Positions 25,932-35,251 of a stretch of 64,000 nucleotides of DNA are shown piece after piece. Positions within the stretch are counted from its first letter, which is position 1; every line of letters starts with the position of its first letter. The stretch covers positions 249,238 through 313,237 of the forward strand of contig NZ_AUGX01000001.1 of the NCBI RefSeq assembly GCF_000422885.1, given 5' to 3'. The notes under the pieces were generated by a model. That model ran no database searches. It was not told the origin of the DNA and worked only from the letters and a program-made list of their open reading frames with translations. The position numbers and the translations under genes are program-made. This DNA comes from Ottowia thiooxydans DSM 14619. Its GTDB lineage: Bacteria > Pseudomonadota > Gammaproteobacteria > Burkholderiales > Burkholderiaceae_C.

Positions 25932-26846
25932 ATGCTTACCCATCGTCAGTTGCGTTATTTCGTTGAAATTGTGGACGCCGGCAGCTTCAGCTTGGCGGCA
26001 GAGCGGTTGTTCATAGCCCAGTCTGCGCTCAGCCGTCAGGTACGCGAGATGGAGCGTGAACTTGAGGTGCTGTTGCTGGAGCGAGATGCGCGGCACCTGG
26101 AAATGACCCCCGCGGGCCGTTCGTTATATGCCGATGCACGCCGTATTCTTGCTGCCCTGGAAGACGCGGCAGCCAATGTGGCGAATGCTCAGCGCGGTAC
26201 TGAAGGCACATTGCAACTTCTGCATTCAAGCTCCGTGCCCTTGCATGAGCCCGTTCTCGGTATGCTGCGGCAGCATGCCGAGCAATATCCCGGTGTGGTG
26301 GTCGAGGTTTCGCTGGCCTCTTCCGAGCATCAGGCATTGGACGTTCATGAAGGCAGAGCAGACGTCGGGCTGGCTCGTTCGCCTATCTTGCGCCGCTATG
26401 GAAGTTTGAACTACGCGACGCTGTACAAAGAGCCTCTGATGGTAGCCGTGCCACCTGGGCACACGCTGTCCAGCCGGCGCTGCGTGGCCGTGGCAGAGCT
26501 GAGTCAGGAGTTATTTGTGTCCGTTCCACATCTGGAGCGGGGTGGCCTGAGTCATCGGGTGGCGGAGCTATGCCGTGTTGCGGGTTTTCAGCCAATACCG
26601 GCTACCGTGCGCTCACGCAAGTGGTCGCAACTTGCATTGGTGCAGGGCGGATTCGGGATCGCTATCGTGCCTGAATCCATGGGGCGGCTTGCACCGGAGG
26701 GCGTGTGCCTGTTACCGCTGGAGGGTACAGATTGCACGACGCAGGTCTTGGCGGTGTGGCGACGCGACGCACCGGTTTTAGCGCAACGCTTCGCTGAAGC
26801 ATTGATTGCGGCGCTAGGAGGGCTCAGCAGGCCACCAGACTTGTAG
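25932..26846 (+). CDS. LysR-family transcriptional regulator
   Basis: This 304-residue LysR protein begins MLTHRQLRYFVEIVDAGSFS and continues with the helix-turn-helix LAAERLFIAQSALSRQVREM. The frame is open upstream to 25779, inside livF, but the ATG at 25932 gives the exact family N-terminus. It is the third regulator tied to the catabolic run and is read in the same direction as the second importer. The following 177 bases hold no gene. Confidence 0.93.
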   Translation: MLTHRQLRYFVEIVDAGSFSLAAERLFIAQSALSRQVREMERELEVLLLERDARHLEMTPAGRSLYADARRILAALEDAAANVANAQRGTEGTLQLLHSSSVPLHEPVLGMLRQHAEQYPGVVVEVSLASSEHQALDVHEGRADVGLARSPILRRYGSLNYATLYKEPLMVAVPPGHTLSSRRCVAVAELSQELFVSVPHLERGGLSHRVAELCRVAGFQPIPATVRSRKWSQLALVQGGFGIAIVPESMGRLAPEGVCLLPLEGTDCTTQVLAVWRRDAPVLAQRFAEALIAALGGLSRPPDL

Positions 26847-27023
26847 ATCGCCGGCTGCAAACAGGCCGCAATGGCTTATTTTCTCCTTCGACGCTATAAG
26901 TCCGATTAGATTTCTCAGAGGATGCCTAGCTGATTTCGAGATAGTCGCGCGCCACATTCTGTATTGGCGCATTTGAAGGGGGAGCGATAGATTGGTGAGG
27001 TCACTCCTTTCCATCGTTTACCC

Positions 27024-27800
27024 GTGCACCCTTTGATTTCTTCAGCCCTTGCTGGCCTACCGCTCACCCCGTTTGAACTTCTCGTGTTGGCGCTGGGCGT
27101 TGCCGTTGCTTATGTGATTTTCGGCATTGCAGGGTTTGGCACTGCGTTGGTCGCCGGGCCAGTGTTGGCGCATTTCGTGCCAGTGTCCACCATCGTGCCT
27201 ATGCTGGCTTTGTTGGATTTTGCGGCGGCTACGGTGAATGTCATGCGCGATGGGCGTTCGGCCGATAACGCCGAGCTCCAACGCATCGTGCCTGCCATGG
27301 CGCTGGGCAGCCTTGGGGGCGCTGCCATTTTGCTCATGGGAAGAGCGGAGTTTTTGCTGCTGGCTTTAGGGATTTTCGCCACGGCTTACGCTTTGTATTC
27401 GCTGAGCGGCTTCAAGTCTCAGGCCAGGTTCACTGTTCGAGCTGCCACGCCTTTCGGGTTGGTGGGCGGAGTGTTCTCTGCGCTGTTTGGCAGCGGTGGC
27501 TTTATCTATGCGATCTACTTGGCAGGGCGCATAGAAGCCAGTGACCGGTTCCGCGCGACGCAGTCGGCGTTGATTGGGCTTTCTACTTTGACGCGGGCGG
27601 TGCTGTTTCTGCTGGCGGGTGTTTATGCTGACCGGGCCATTCTGGTGCTGGCTACGCTATTGGTGCCCGCCATGCTGATTGGCACAGCGGTGGGCCGGCG
27701 CATCACGCTGAGTCTTTCGCGCGTGCAGTTCCTTCGCATCGTCAGCGTGGTTGTATTGTGCTCGGGAGTTGCGCTCATCTGGCGTTATATGGCGAGGTGA
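27024..27800 (+). CDS. TauE/SafE-family membrane permease
   Basis: This 258-residue polytopic protein of the TauE/SafE (DUF81) family has an N-terminal segment FELLVLALGVAVAYVIFGIAGFGTALV and a repeated second half with LVGGVFSALFGSGGFIYAIYL. The glycine-rich motifs and eight or so membrane helices are typical. Family members export or import sulfite, sulfoacetate or other organic anions, and the substrate here is unknown. The start is GTG. It stands alone between a LysR gene and the leftward EamA transporter. Confidence 0.86.
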   Translation: MHPLISSALAGLPLTPFELLVLALGVAVAYVIFGIAGFGTALVAGPVLAHFVPVSTIVPMLALLDFAAATVNVMRDGRSADNAELQRIVPAMALGSLGGAAILLMGRAEFLLLALGIFATAYALYSLSGFKSQARFTVRAATPFGLVGGVFSALFGSGGFIYAIYLAGRIEASDRFRATQSALIGLSTLTRAVLFLLAGVYADRAILVLATLLVPAMLIGTAVGRRITLSLSRVQFLRIVSVVVLCSGVALIWRYMAR

Positions 27801-27804
27801 GGAT

Positions 27805-28677
27805 TTAGCTGCTTCGCGCCGTCGTCCACTGCACCGCGAGGACGCTGGCCAAGGCGATCACCAAGCCAGTGAAGGCCATTCCGGTGATGGACTGGGCCAA
27901 GAACGCCCAACCCAAAATTACAGCAGTGAGCGGACTCAGCAAACCCAAGGAAGTAACTGCCACAGACGATAACCGCTCAATTCCACGGAACCACAATACA
28001 TAGGACAGCAAGGCGCCCGCAAGACACAGGTACGCGTATCCTGCGACGTTTGAAAGGCTCAGGCTTGGCAGCGGGGCATCGGCCAGCAAGACCAGCGGAA
28101 CCAACATCAGCCCGCCCAGGAACAGCTGCCAACCAGTGAGCGCCAGCACCGGTAAAGGTAGTTGCCAGCGGCGCGTTAACCAGACCCCAGCCGCTGCGCA
28201 CGCCGCTCCCATTAAGGCGGCAAGGATTCCCACAGGCTCGAACACCGTCTGCGGTGAGACGATAAGCATGGCCATCCCAATTACACCGGCGGCCGCCGCG
28301 ATCAAAGTGGTGCGAGCGGGCGACTTGCCATCCACCATCCATGCAAGCGCCATGACCACGAAGGGTTGAATGGCACCGAGCACCGCAGCTAATCCACCGG
28401 GCAGACGGTAAGCCGCCACGAACAGTAAGGCCTGGAACGCGCCAATGTTCAGCGCGCTCAAGATCAGAAGGCGACCCCAATGCTGGAGAGCGGGTTTCTG
28501 GCGCGTGATCATGATTAACAGCAGCCCAGCTGGCAGCACGCGCAGGAGTGCAGCAGTGAATGGCCGGTTGGGTGGCAGTAGCTCTGAGGTGACGATGTAA
28601 GTGGAGCCCCAGATGACAGGCGCCATTGCGGTAATAAGGAAGTCGTGCCAGCGGGGCGGGGAGAGGGAATTCGCCAT
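27805..28677 (-). CDS. EamA/DMT-superfamily transporter
   Basis: This 290-residue protein has ten predicted membrane helices in two EamA repeats. It starts ITAMAPVIWGSTYIVTSELL in the first helix and has LVIALASVLAVQWT near the end. Such proteins usually export small metabolites or drugs. It is divergent from a MarR-family gene and has a 22-bp operator-like palindrome six bases before its start codon, so it is very likely controlled by that regulator. Confidence 0.92.
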   Translation of the reverse strand: MANSLSPPRWHDFLITAMAPVIWGSTYIVTSELLPPNRPFTAALLRVLPAGLLLIMITRQKPALQHWGRLLILSALNIGAFQALLFVAAYRLPGGLAAVLGAIQPFVVMALAWMVDGKSPARTTLIAAAAGVIGMAMLIVSPQTVFEPVGILAALMGAACAAAGVWLTRRWQLPLPVLALTGWQLFLGGLMLVPLVLLADAPLPSLSLSNVAGYAYLCLAGALLSYVLWFRGIERLSSVAVTSLGLLSPLTAVILGWAFLAQSITGMAFTGLVIALASVLAVQWTTARSS

Positions 28678-28682
28678 GGTGA

Positions 28683-28704
28683 TTTATCTTCAATTCAAGA
28701 TAAA
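28683..28704. promoter_or_regulatory. Putative MarR operator 1 (upstream of EamA gene)
   Basis: Perfect 8-bp arms TTTATCTT and AAGATAAA are separated by the six bases CAATTC. The site ends six bases before the start codon of the leftward EamA gene, so binding would block its transcription or early translation. A near copy lies at 28721-28742 with identical spacing. Confidence 0.75.
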
Positions 28705-28720
28705 ATAATTTTCAACCCAA

Positions 28721-28742
28721 TTTATCTTGAAGTCAAGACAAA
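28721..28742. promoter_or_regulatory. Putative MarR operator 2 (at start of marR-type gene)
   Basis: The arms TTTATCTT and AAGACAAA (one mismatch from perfect pairing) are separated by six bases GAAGTC, the same architecture as the site at 28683-28704. The two centres are 38 bases apart. The site touches the ATG of the regulator gene, consistent with autorepression. Confidence 0.72.
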
Positions 28743-29296
28743 TGAAATCCAAAACTCCTGCACGTCCAACGGACGCAGTGGACGTCATCCTCATGCATTG
28801 GGCCCGCGAGCGGCCTGATCTGGACGCCAGCCCCATGGGGCCCATAGGGCGAATCAAACGTTGTGCTGCGTTACTGGATCAGAGTCTGAATGAAAATTTC
28901 TCACAGTTCGGCTTGAGCATCTGGGAGTTCGACGTACTGGCCTCATTGCGGCGCGCTGGTGCGCCATTCCGCTTGAGCCCTACAGAGCTGTTTTCCTCAT
29001 TGATGGTGACCTCCGGCACGATGACCCACCGCCTCAAACGACTGGAGGGCAGCGGCTTGATTGAACGTGTTCCCAATGAGCAAGACGCCAGGAGTTTGTT
29101 GGTTCAGTTGAGCGCGAAGGGCCTGGAGTTAGTCAATCGCGCCGTCGAGGTTCACCTTGAAAGAGAGCGTGCAATCTTGAAGCCACTGCCAGCTGGGGCG
29201 TTGGCTGAATTGGATGCTCACCTTTCCACGTTTCTAAAATCCCTCGAAGAAAACGCATCAGGCGCCACACCTGGATTGGGAAGACAAGAGTCGTGA
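28742..29296 (+). CDS. MarR-family transcriptional regulator
   Basis: This 184-residue winged-helix regulator has the MarR core: LSIWEFDVLASLRRAG, then LFSSLMVTSGTMTHRLKRLE as recognition helix and the wing ERVPNEQDARS. An upstream TTG at 28727 also opens the frame, but the ATG at 28742 is preferred because the TTG lies within the operator. It is divergent from an EamA transporter, and the pair shares two palindromic operators. The likely signal is a substrate of the transporter. Confidence 0.93.
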   Translation: MKSKTPARPTDAVDVILMHWARERPDLDASPMGPIGRIKRCAALLDQSLNENFSQFGLSIWEFDVLASLRRAGAPFRLSPTELFSSLMVTSGTMTHRLKRLEGSGLIERVPNEQDARSLLVQLSAKGLELVNRAVEVHLERERAILKPLPAGALAELDAHLSTFLKSLEENASGATPGLGRQES

Positions 29297-29314
29297 CTCG
29301 ATCGACTCTTTTTT
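29286..29314 (+). terminator. Intrinsic terminator of the MarR gene
   Basis: The stem AAGAGTCG/CGACTCTT has a nine-base loop and runs directly into six T residues. The left arm overlaps the last codons of the MarR gene, whose stop codon starts the loop. It separates the gene from the leftward PepSY gene ending at 29392. Confidence 0.8.
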
Positions 29315-29391
29315 CAGCAAAGTGGCGAGATATTTTCAACTGCCCCATCGTCTGCACTACCAGAGCGTGATCTCTCTGCTTGTCTGTGGGA

Positions 29392-30621
29392 CTAGCCGGG
29401 AAGGTGCAGGCGCGAGACAGGTGCGTTGAGGTTTCTCTTCGCGCGTGCACGTCGCTTCCTGGCCCAGATGACCACGCCGGTCAGGCTCAGCATGGCAACT
29501 ACCAGCCCCATCAATGAGATGAGTATCCTGCCGGGCAAGCCGATGATGCGGCCTGAGTGCAAGGGGAACTGTGCCTGCAGGAAAATGTCCCCTGCGCTGC
29601 CGGTACCTGGCACGAAGTCTCCCGCCACGGCTCCGGTGCGGCCATCGATATAAAGCCACGGGTTGCCTAAGCCGCCGTCACCGTGCTCGTTGCCATTTTC
29701 GAAGAACGTCACGCCGTAGAGACCGAAACGCTCGGCATAGAAAATGGCACCGGGTGGGGTGGCCCAGTTCCGTTTGCGAGCCTCGGCATGTGCCAGGGCA
29801 ACCGCTTGTCCTTTTGATAATACCGGTTCGATCGGCTCGTCGAGCGGCGCCGGCGAGCGTGTTTCAAAGGGTGTGGTGCCAACCGGTGACAGCAGCGCCA
29901 CCAATGGCTTCATGATCTCCCGACCCAGGTTCATTGAGACCGACGTGATGGCCAGCATCAGCAGTACTGCCCAAACCCAGGTGCCGCCGGAGCGGTGCAG
30001 GTCGAAGTTCAGCTTGGGCCAACCCTGATGGGTACGAAAAGCGAAAGATTTGCGCCAGCTGCGCAGGTTGGGGAAGGATATCCATAAAGCAATGAAACAG
30101 TCCAGAATCCAGACTATGGAGACTATGCCCATGAGCCACAAACCTGTGCGCACGTCTGCGATGTCAGGGATGTGCAGGCTGTAATGCAACTTGTGAAGGA
30201 AAGGTAGAAGGTTTTCGCGCGAGAGGGAGATGGCACCCCATTCCCGCTGCCCCTGCACGGCACCGGTGGCAGGATTGAGTGCGAGTTGATTGAAGTCCAG
30301 GGCAAAGCGTTGGCCCGTCGCATGATCGATACGGGGCTGCACTGAGACTAGCAGTGTGTGGCCGGCTTCGATGATCAGAGGCATGAAACTCACCCGCAGG
30401 CGAGGATCTGATGATTCCACGCGTTGTGCCAGTTCAAGTGCAGAGAGCTGTGCGACTGCCGCAGGGTTATCAGCGCTATGTGCTTGAAACAGATGCGGAT
30501 TGAGCCACTCGTCGAGTTCGTGGTCCCAGGAGATCACGCAACCGGTCACACCTGCGATGAAGAGGAATACGGCGATGAATAGGCCGGCCCAGCGGTGGAC
30601 CGGCACCCATACGGAGCGCAT
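29392..30621 (-). CDS. PepSY-associated transmembrane protein (iron-regulated type)
   Basis: This membrane protein of about 409 residues has the PepSY_TM layout: VHRWAGLFIAVFLFIAGVTG near the start with its conserved histidine/arginine, a large periplasmic loop, and later helices such as ILISLMGLVVAMLSLTGVVIW followed by a basic tail. Proteins of this type accompany siderophore receptors and are thought to reduce or release siderophore iron in the periplasm. The start ATG at 30621 follows the receptor stop by only a few bases, so the two are co-transcribed. Confidence 0.9.
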   Translation of the reverse strand: MRSVWVPVHRWAGLFIAVFLFIAGVTGCVISWDHELDEWLNPHLFQAHSADNPAAVAQLSALELAQRVESSDPRLRVSFMPLIIEAGHTLLVSVQPRIDHATGQRFALDFNQLALNPATGAVQGQREWGAISLSRENLLPFLHKLHYSLHIPDIADVRTGLWLMGIVSIVWILDCFIALWISFPNLRSWRKSFAFRTHQGWPKLNFDLHRSGGTWVWAVLLMLAITSVSMNLGREIMKPLVALLSPVGTTPFETRSPAPLDEPIEPVLSKGQAVALAHAEARKRNWATPPGAIFYAERFGLYGVTFFENGNEHGDGGLGNPWLYIDGRTGAVAGDFVPGTGSAGDIFLQAQFPLHSGRIIGLPGRILISLMGLVVAMLSLTGVVIWARKRRARAKRNLNAPVSRLHLPG

Positions 30622-30627
30622 CAAGCG

Positions 30628-33039
30628 TCACCAGCGGTATGTCGCTGTCGCGATCATCTTTCGGGGTTCGCCATAGAAGCAACCTGTTGTGCAACTTCCG
30701 ACATAGGTCTTGTCGAAAAGATTGGTCACGTTGAAGGCCAGGCGCCAAGGACCCTTGGTGTAGCTGATCATGGCATCGACCAAGGTGAAGGATGGGACGT
30801 CGAACGTACCGACGTTAGGCTTGGTTTCACTCTGATAGCGCAAACCTGCGCCGATCTTGAGATTAGGCAACCCCATGTTGCCGAAGTTGTAGTCGCCCCA
30901 GATGGAGAACTGGTGGAACGGGATGCCGGGTGATCTCGCTCCTACCGCTGAAGGCTGCAGGGGGCTTGCTTGGGTGGTGCGCGCGTCCGTATAGCCATAC
31001 GCCGCAATGAGGTTCGCGTTGCGGCCAATGCGCGTTCGTGCCTCCAGTTCAAAACCTCTAGACCGCACCTCACCAATCTGGGCTGAGTAAGATGGATCTA
31101 CGGGATCTACGGGATCTGAGACTGAGACATTCTTTTGCGTGAGTTGGTAGACGGCCGCAGAGATCAGCGTGTCCGAACCTCGCGGTTGGTAGCGTGCGCC
31201 AACCTCATACTGCGTGCCTTTTGTGGGCGAAAAGCGTGATCCCAGGCGGTCTCTGCCGGAGGTGGGTTCGAAAGACTGGCTGAAACTGAGATAGGGCGCC
31301 AGACCATTGTCAGCAAGATAGACCAAGCCAGCTCGACCCGTAAAGGCTTTGTTCTTCTCGTTGTCGATCGATTTCTCACCGGTGTACAGGTTGCTTTGGT
31401 TTTCGCGGGAGTGGTCGTACCGGCCGCCAACCAGAACCACCCACTTATCCGCAATCTTCATTTGGTCTTGCGCATAAATACCCAGTTGCTTGGTGTCTGC
31501 GTTGTAAGACCACCAGTTGTCCCGAGTGGGCTCACCCAACGGGGTGCCATAAACGGGGTTGTAGTAATCGATGTTGCTGGCTGACCTGTCATAGCGCTCT
31601 GACTGGTTTTTAGGGTGGGAGTAGTCGAAGCCCACTAAAACGGTGTGTTGAACGCTGCCATGGGTGGCTTGGTACTGCAGCGAAGTGTCTGCGACGATAG
31701 ACGAGGAACGTTCCCAGCGCAGAGTTCCCCCGCGGTAGGCAGACGTACGCTGGTCCGAGGCAAGACCAGACACCCACACCTGAGGGAAATCGCTATTGGA
31801 ATGGAAATATCTCAGGCTGTTGCGGAGCTTTAGTTTTTCGCTAAAGGCGTGCTCGAACAAATACCCTATGGAATACCGCTCCGCATCGAATTTGCTGTAT
31901 CCGGGCTCTCCCGTGAACCGATTGCGTGGGATTTTTCCAAACGCAGTGGGGAATATGGTCCCGGTTGCAGGCAGCCAATAGACATAATTCGTTTTGTCCT
32001 TCTGGTAGTCGGCAAGCAGGGTGAGCGAAGTGCCAGCGGACAATTGCCACCTCAGGGCCGGGGCAATGAAAAGCCTGTCATCCTTCACAAAATCGACGAA
32101 GGTGTCACTGTCGCGCTTGAGAAAAGTGAGTCGGTAAGCCCACTTGCCATCTTTGTCCAGCGGTCCTCCGAAGTCGCCAGAGACTTGTTTTCGGCTGAAG
32201 CTGCCGGCTTCCACATTGAGCTCATGCAGCGGAGAGGAGGGGGGCCGCTTGCTCACCATGTTGATGATGCCGCCTGGCCCTGCCGTGCCGTATAGCAGTG
32301 AGGAGGCGCCTTTCAGCACTTCTATGCGTTCAAGCCCGTAGATTTCTTGCTTGCCATTGAACGCGTTGACGGTGTATTTTGCTCCGTCGCGATACACGCT
32401 GCCAGTCGCAGCTTGCGCTTGGAAACCGCGTATGTAGATGGTGTCCTGAACCCGGGACATGCCTTCGAAACGGCTGACGCCGGCCACGTAGCCCAGAGCA
32501 TCCTGAATGTTCTGTGATTTGAGGGTTTCCATCTCTTCGGCACCAACCACAGAGATGGATTGCGGTGTTTCGATGATCGGCGTATCGGTTTTTGTCCCGG
32601 TCGCACTGAGTTTTGCGACGTATCCGAGCACTGGTCCCGTGGCCGTTTCCCGATCAGCAACTCCGGTGACTGTGACCACGGGCAGGGTGGAGTCGGATGA
32701 AACTGGCGCAGACCTCAGAACAACTGAGCGACCGTCTATGTCCGCAACCAATCCGCTGCCCACGAGCAAGCGGTCCAGCGCCTGTCTGGGAGTCAAGTCA
32801 CCAGATACAGCGGGTGCTTTCTTGCCTGCCACCAGCGTTTGCTGCACGGCCAGTTGAGCACCAGTCTGAGTCGCCCACGCATTCAAGGCGTCACCCAGTG
32901 CCTGGGCGGGGATGCTGATGTGGCTCGGGCTTGCAATCTGCAAAGGATTTACCGTGCCTTGCGCCCAAAGACACTGGGTGCTCAAGGCGAACGAAACAGC
33001 TAACGCAAGAGGCGCCGGGCGCGGAAAAATTCGACTCAT
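30628..33039 (-). CDS. TonB-dependent siderophore receptor with signalling domain
   Basis: This outer-membrane receptor has about 803 residues. A signal peptide (LALAVSFALSTQCLWAQG) is followed by an STN signalling domain, with ISIPAQALGDALNAWATQTG and ALDRLLVGSGLVADI. A plug (TPQSISVVGAEEMETLKSQN) and a long barrel ending in the aromatic YRW complete it. The STN domain is the mark of receptors that signal through a FecR-type anti-sigma factor, which is the next gene upstream. ATG at 33039 with GGAG before it is preferred to a TTG at 33060. Confidence 0.94.
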   Translation of the reverse strand: MSRIFPRPAPLALAVSFALSTQCLWAQGTVNPLQIASPSHISIPAQALGDALNAWATQTGAQLAVQQTLVAGKKAPAVSGDLTPRQALDRLLVGSGLVADIDGRSVVLRSAPVSSDSTLPVVTVTGVADRETATGPVLGYVAKLSATGTKTDTPIIETPQSISVVGAEEMETLKSQNIQDALGYVAGVSRFEGMSRVQDTIYIRGFQAQAATGSVYRDGAKYTVNAFNGKQEIYGLERIEVLKGASSLLYGTAGPGGIINMVSKRPPSSPLHELNVEAGSFSRKQVSGDFGGPLDKDGKWAYRLTFLKRDSDTFVDFVKDDRLFIAPALRWQLSAGTSLTLLADYQKDKTNYVYWLPATGTIFPTAFGKIPRNRFTGEPGYSKFDAERYSIGYLFEHAFSEKLKLRNSLRYFHSNSDFPQVWVSGLASDQRTSAYRGGTLRWERSSSIVADTSLQYQATHGSVQHTVLVGFDYSHPKNQSERYDRSASNIDYYNPVYGTPLGEPTRDNWWSYNADTKQLGIYAQDQMKIADKWVVLVGGRYDHSRENQSNLYTGEKSIDNEKNKAFTGRAGLVYLADNGLAPYLSFSQSFEPTSGRDRLGSRFSPTKGTQYEVGARYQPRGSDTLISAAVYQLTQKNVSVSDPVDPVDPSYSAQIGEVRSRGFELEARTRIGRNANLIAAYGYTDARTTQASPLQPSAVGARSPGIPFHQFSIWGDYNFGNMGLPNLKIGAGLRYQSETKPNVGTFDVPSFTLVDAMISYTKGPWRLAFNVTNLFDKTYVGSCTTGCFYGEPRKMIATATYRW

Positions 33040-33202
33040 CAAAACTCCACAAACAGACAAATAGGAATGGTTCTTGTTTGTGTAGACGCATCAGGTGTCC
33101 GCATGCCGGATAACTTTCTGCATTTTTTTGAAAATTTTTAAGTCGAATGGCTGCGGGACGCAACAAGCGTACTTAGGGGGCGCCCTGAACCTGAGGCGTC
33201 AG

Positions 33203-34303
33203 CTACCGTGCGGAACGCAACTCCAGGCCACTTTCCCCACGTTCAAGCTTAATGGGCAGGGCATTGGCCAGCAGCTTGCGCGTACCAGCCACATCCCGGA
33301 GATCGAACGTGCCGGTCAGGCGCAAGCTCGCGGCTGCAGGGTCTACCGTGGAGATTCCCAGATCAGCGTAGCGATCCATTTCAGCCAACGCTTCTCTGAG
33401 CGGAACGTCGCTGAAGCTCAGGCGAGCAGATCTCCATGAGGCAAATCCACCGGCTGGCACAGTACCTTGCCGGGGTGGAGAGCCGTCGACGGCGAAGACA
33501 AGGGATTGCCCGGCTGTCAGCTCAAATGTTTGCTCCCTTGTCTTCTGGGAGGATGAGCCTCTGGTTTCCTGCGTCAAGCTTTTTTGCGAGATGCGCACGC
33601 GGCCTTCCTGTACCACCACCTCTACACCTCCGCGGCCGGGCACGTCGGGAGTCAGCCGCACCGAGAACCTTGTGCCCACCACGGTGATGACTACATCATT
33701 GGCTATCACGCGGAAAGGCCGCTCTGCATCCGGTAGAACGGAAAATAGTGCTTGCCCCTCAGCCAGATGAATCTCCCGCCGATCGCGGTAGTAAGTGGTT
33801 TTCAGGGACGTTGCCGTATCCAGGCGCAAGGTGGAGCCGTCAGGTAAAGTCGCTTCGGACTGTTGCCCTTTGGGTGTGTTGAAAGCCTGCTCATACAGCG
33901 GCGTTGACTGGACGTAGCGCCATCCGAGCCAGCCACTGGCGACGGCCACACCGCCGATACCAGCCATCGCAAAACCTGCCGCGAGCGTTCTGCGACGTGC
34001 GGGCACGACCATTCCTTGAAGCCTTGGCTGAAGCGCGGAAGTAAGCTGGGCTGTTGGGCGTGTCTGGCGGTCCGCTGCAACCATGGCCCGCAGGCGATCA
34101 GCGGAAGCCTGCGGCATGGCATCAATCGAGTTCCAGTCGGCTTCCCACTGGGTATAGGCACGGTGATTGTCGGATGCGGCCATCCATTTCTGAAAGGCTT
34201 GTTCGTCCTCAGGCGCCCATTGGCCATCATGGCGGCGCAGGAACCAGTCGACCAGCTTCTTACGCTGGCGCGCGGCATCGTCGGGTGGGACTGCGGAGAT
34301 CAT
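33203..34303 (-). CDS. FecR-family anti-sigma regulator
   Basis: This 366-residue protein has an N-terminal cytoplasmic DUF4880 region (LVDWFLRRHDGQWAPEDEQA), a single membrane helix near residues 103-125 (LAAGFAMAGIGGVAVASGWL), a periplasmic FecR domain and a C-terminal STN-like segment (FSDVPLREALAEMDRYADLG). It would pass the receptor's substrate-loading signal across the inner membrane to the sigma factor encoded just upstream. A 163-base gap separates it from the receptor start. Confidence 0.92.
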   Translation of the reverse strand: MISAVPPDDAARQRKKLVDWFLRRHDGQWAPEDEQAFQKWMAASDNHRAYTQWEADWNSIDAMPQASADRLRAMVAADRQTRPTAQLTSALQPRLQGMVVPARRRTLAAGFAMAGIGGVAVASGWLGWRYVQSTPLYEQAFNTPKGQQSEATLPDGSTLRLDTATSLKTTYYRDRREIHLAEGQALFSVLPDAERPFRVIANDVVITVVGTRFSVRLTPDVPGRGGVEVVVQEGRVRISQKSLTQETRGSSSQKTREQTFELTAGQSLVFAVDGSPPRQGTVPAGGFASWRSARLSFSDVPLREALAEMDRYADLGISTVDPAAASLRLTGTFDLRDVAGTRKLLANALPIKLERGESGLELRSAR

Positions 34304-34391
34304 GGGGCGGATACTTCTGTTCTACGTGTAGACGCACGAGAGCATGCTTTGCCGGATAGGTAGCCGAAAAACGTCAAAAAATGGTCCATGC

Positions 34392-34943
34392 TCATTTGGA
34401 TGTGCGTGCCTTTCTTGCAGAGCGTGCCGAGGCTGCTGGTGCCAAGCCTTCAAGCTCCTGCAAACGGTGCAAGCAAGCCTCCATAGCTATAGCCAGATGG
34501 GTTTCAACCGTTTTGACACCCACACCCATGCGCTGCGCTACCTCACTGCGGCTTAGCCCATCCAGTTTACTGAGGACGAAAGCCTCGCGCGGGCGAGGAG
34601 GCAACCGTGCGATGACTTCTTCGATAGCCTCCAGGCGTTGACGACCAGCCAGCACGGCATCAGGTTCCAGCGACGCGGGGCCGATTACGAAGTCAAGGTG
34701 CTCCAGACTGTCTCGCGCATTCGGCATTTCCACCTGTTCGCGTACTGCAGAACGGCGATGATGATCAGTGACCAGGTTGCGGGCCGTGGTGTAGAGCAGG
34801 GCACGTGGCTCGGAAGCCTCTTCGCTGTTTGGCGCCGCGTACACGCGGGCATAGCTCTCCTGAGCGAGGTCGGCGGCGAGTTCGCGATCACCGACCTTGC
34901 GCGCAAGGAAATTCAGCAGCTCACGATAGTACCGTTCGAACAA
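34392..34943 (-). CDS. ECF sigma factor, FecI family
   Basis: This 183-residue sigma factor has region 2 ELLNFLARKVGDRELAADLA and SYARVYAA, and region 4 LPPRPREAFVLSKLDGLSRS followed by EVAQRMGVGVKTVETHL. This is the FecI/PvdS type, which directs transcription of iron-uptake receptors. The only start that keeps region 2 intact is a TTG at 34943; no in-frame ATG lies upstream. It is first in the order sigma, FecR, receptor, PepSY, all leftward. Confidence 0.9.
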   Translation of the reverse strand: MFERYYRELLNFLARKVGDRELAADLAQESYARVYAAPNSEEASEPRALLYTTARNLVTDHHRRSAVREQVEMPNARDSLEHLDFVIGPASLEPDAVLAGRQRLEAIEEVIARLPPRPREAFVLSKLDGLSRSEVAQRMGVGVKTVETHLAIAMEACLHRLQELEGLAPAASARSARKARTSK

Positions 34944-35138
34944 AGTTGCACCACATCCTGGACGAATGACAAAGCCATGCGCAGGTGGGCTTCGAGGGAC
35001 GTGGCTGACCTGAGATCTAAAGCATGAAGAGTTTTGATTATCCTTGATTGCGCGAGCTGGCTCACTTCTGGATCTCTTGGGCGTTCAAGGAAGCGGACAA
35101 GGCAGCATACTTCCAACGATCTCACCCCGGCCCGAAGG

Positions 35139-35251
35139 GTGAGGTTCTGGCAAACCGCACTCGGCGTTGCCTACGCCGGCCGCGCAAACCCTCGCCGGGT
35201 GTCCAACCCGGCTGCGATTTGCGCCTTGATTGCGGCTCGCCAGAACCTCAC
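35139..35251. repeat. Foldback (snap-back) repeat element
   Basis: Two 21-base arms face each other, 35139-35159 and 35231-35251, pairing at 19 of 21 positions (GTGAGGTTCTGGC shared exactly). The interior contains further dyads, including CCGGGT-N5-ACCCGG. The stretch 34944-35328 otherwise holds no gene. The element looks like a non-coding structured repeat, possibly a miniature mobile element or an insertion-sequence remnant. Confidence 0.7.

Noticed and set aside
35000-35070. AT-rich GATAATC-like sequence before the sigma factor gene, resembling a Fur box.
   Set aside because: Only part of the 19-bp Fur consensus is matched, so I could not separate it from chance.
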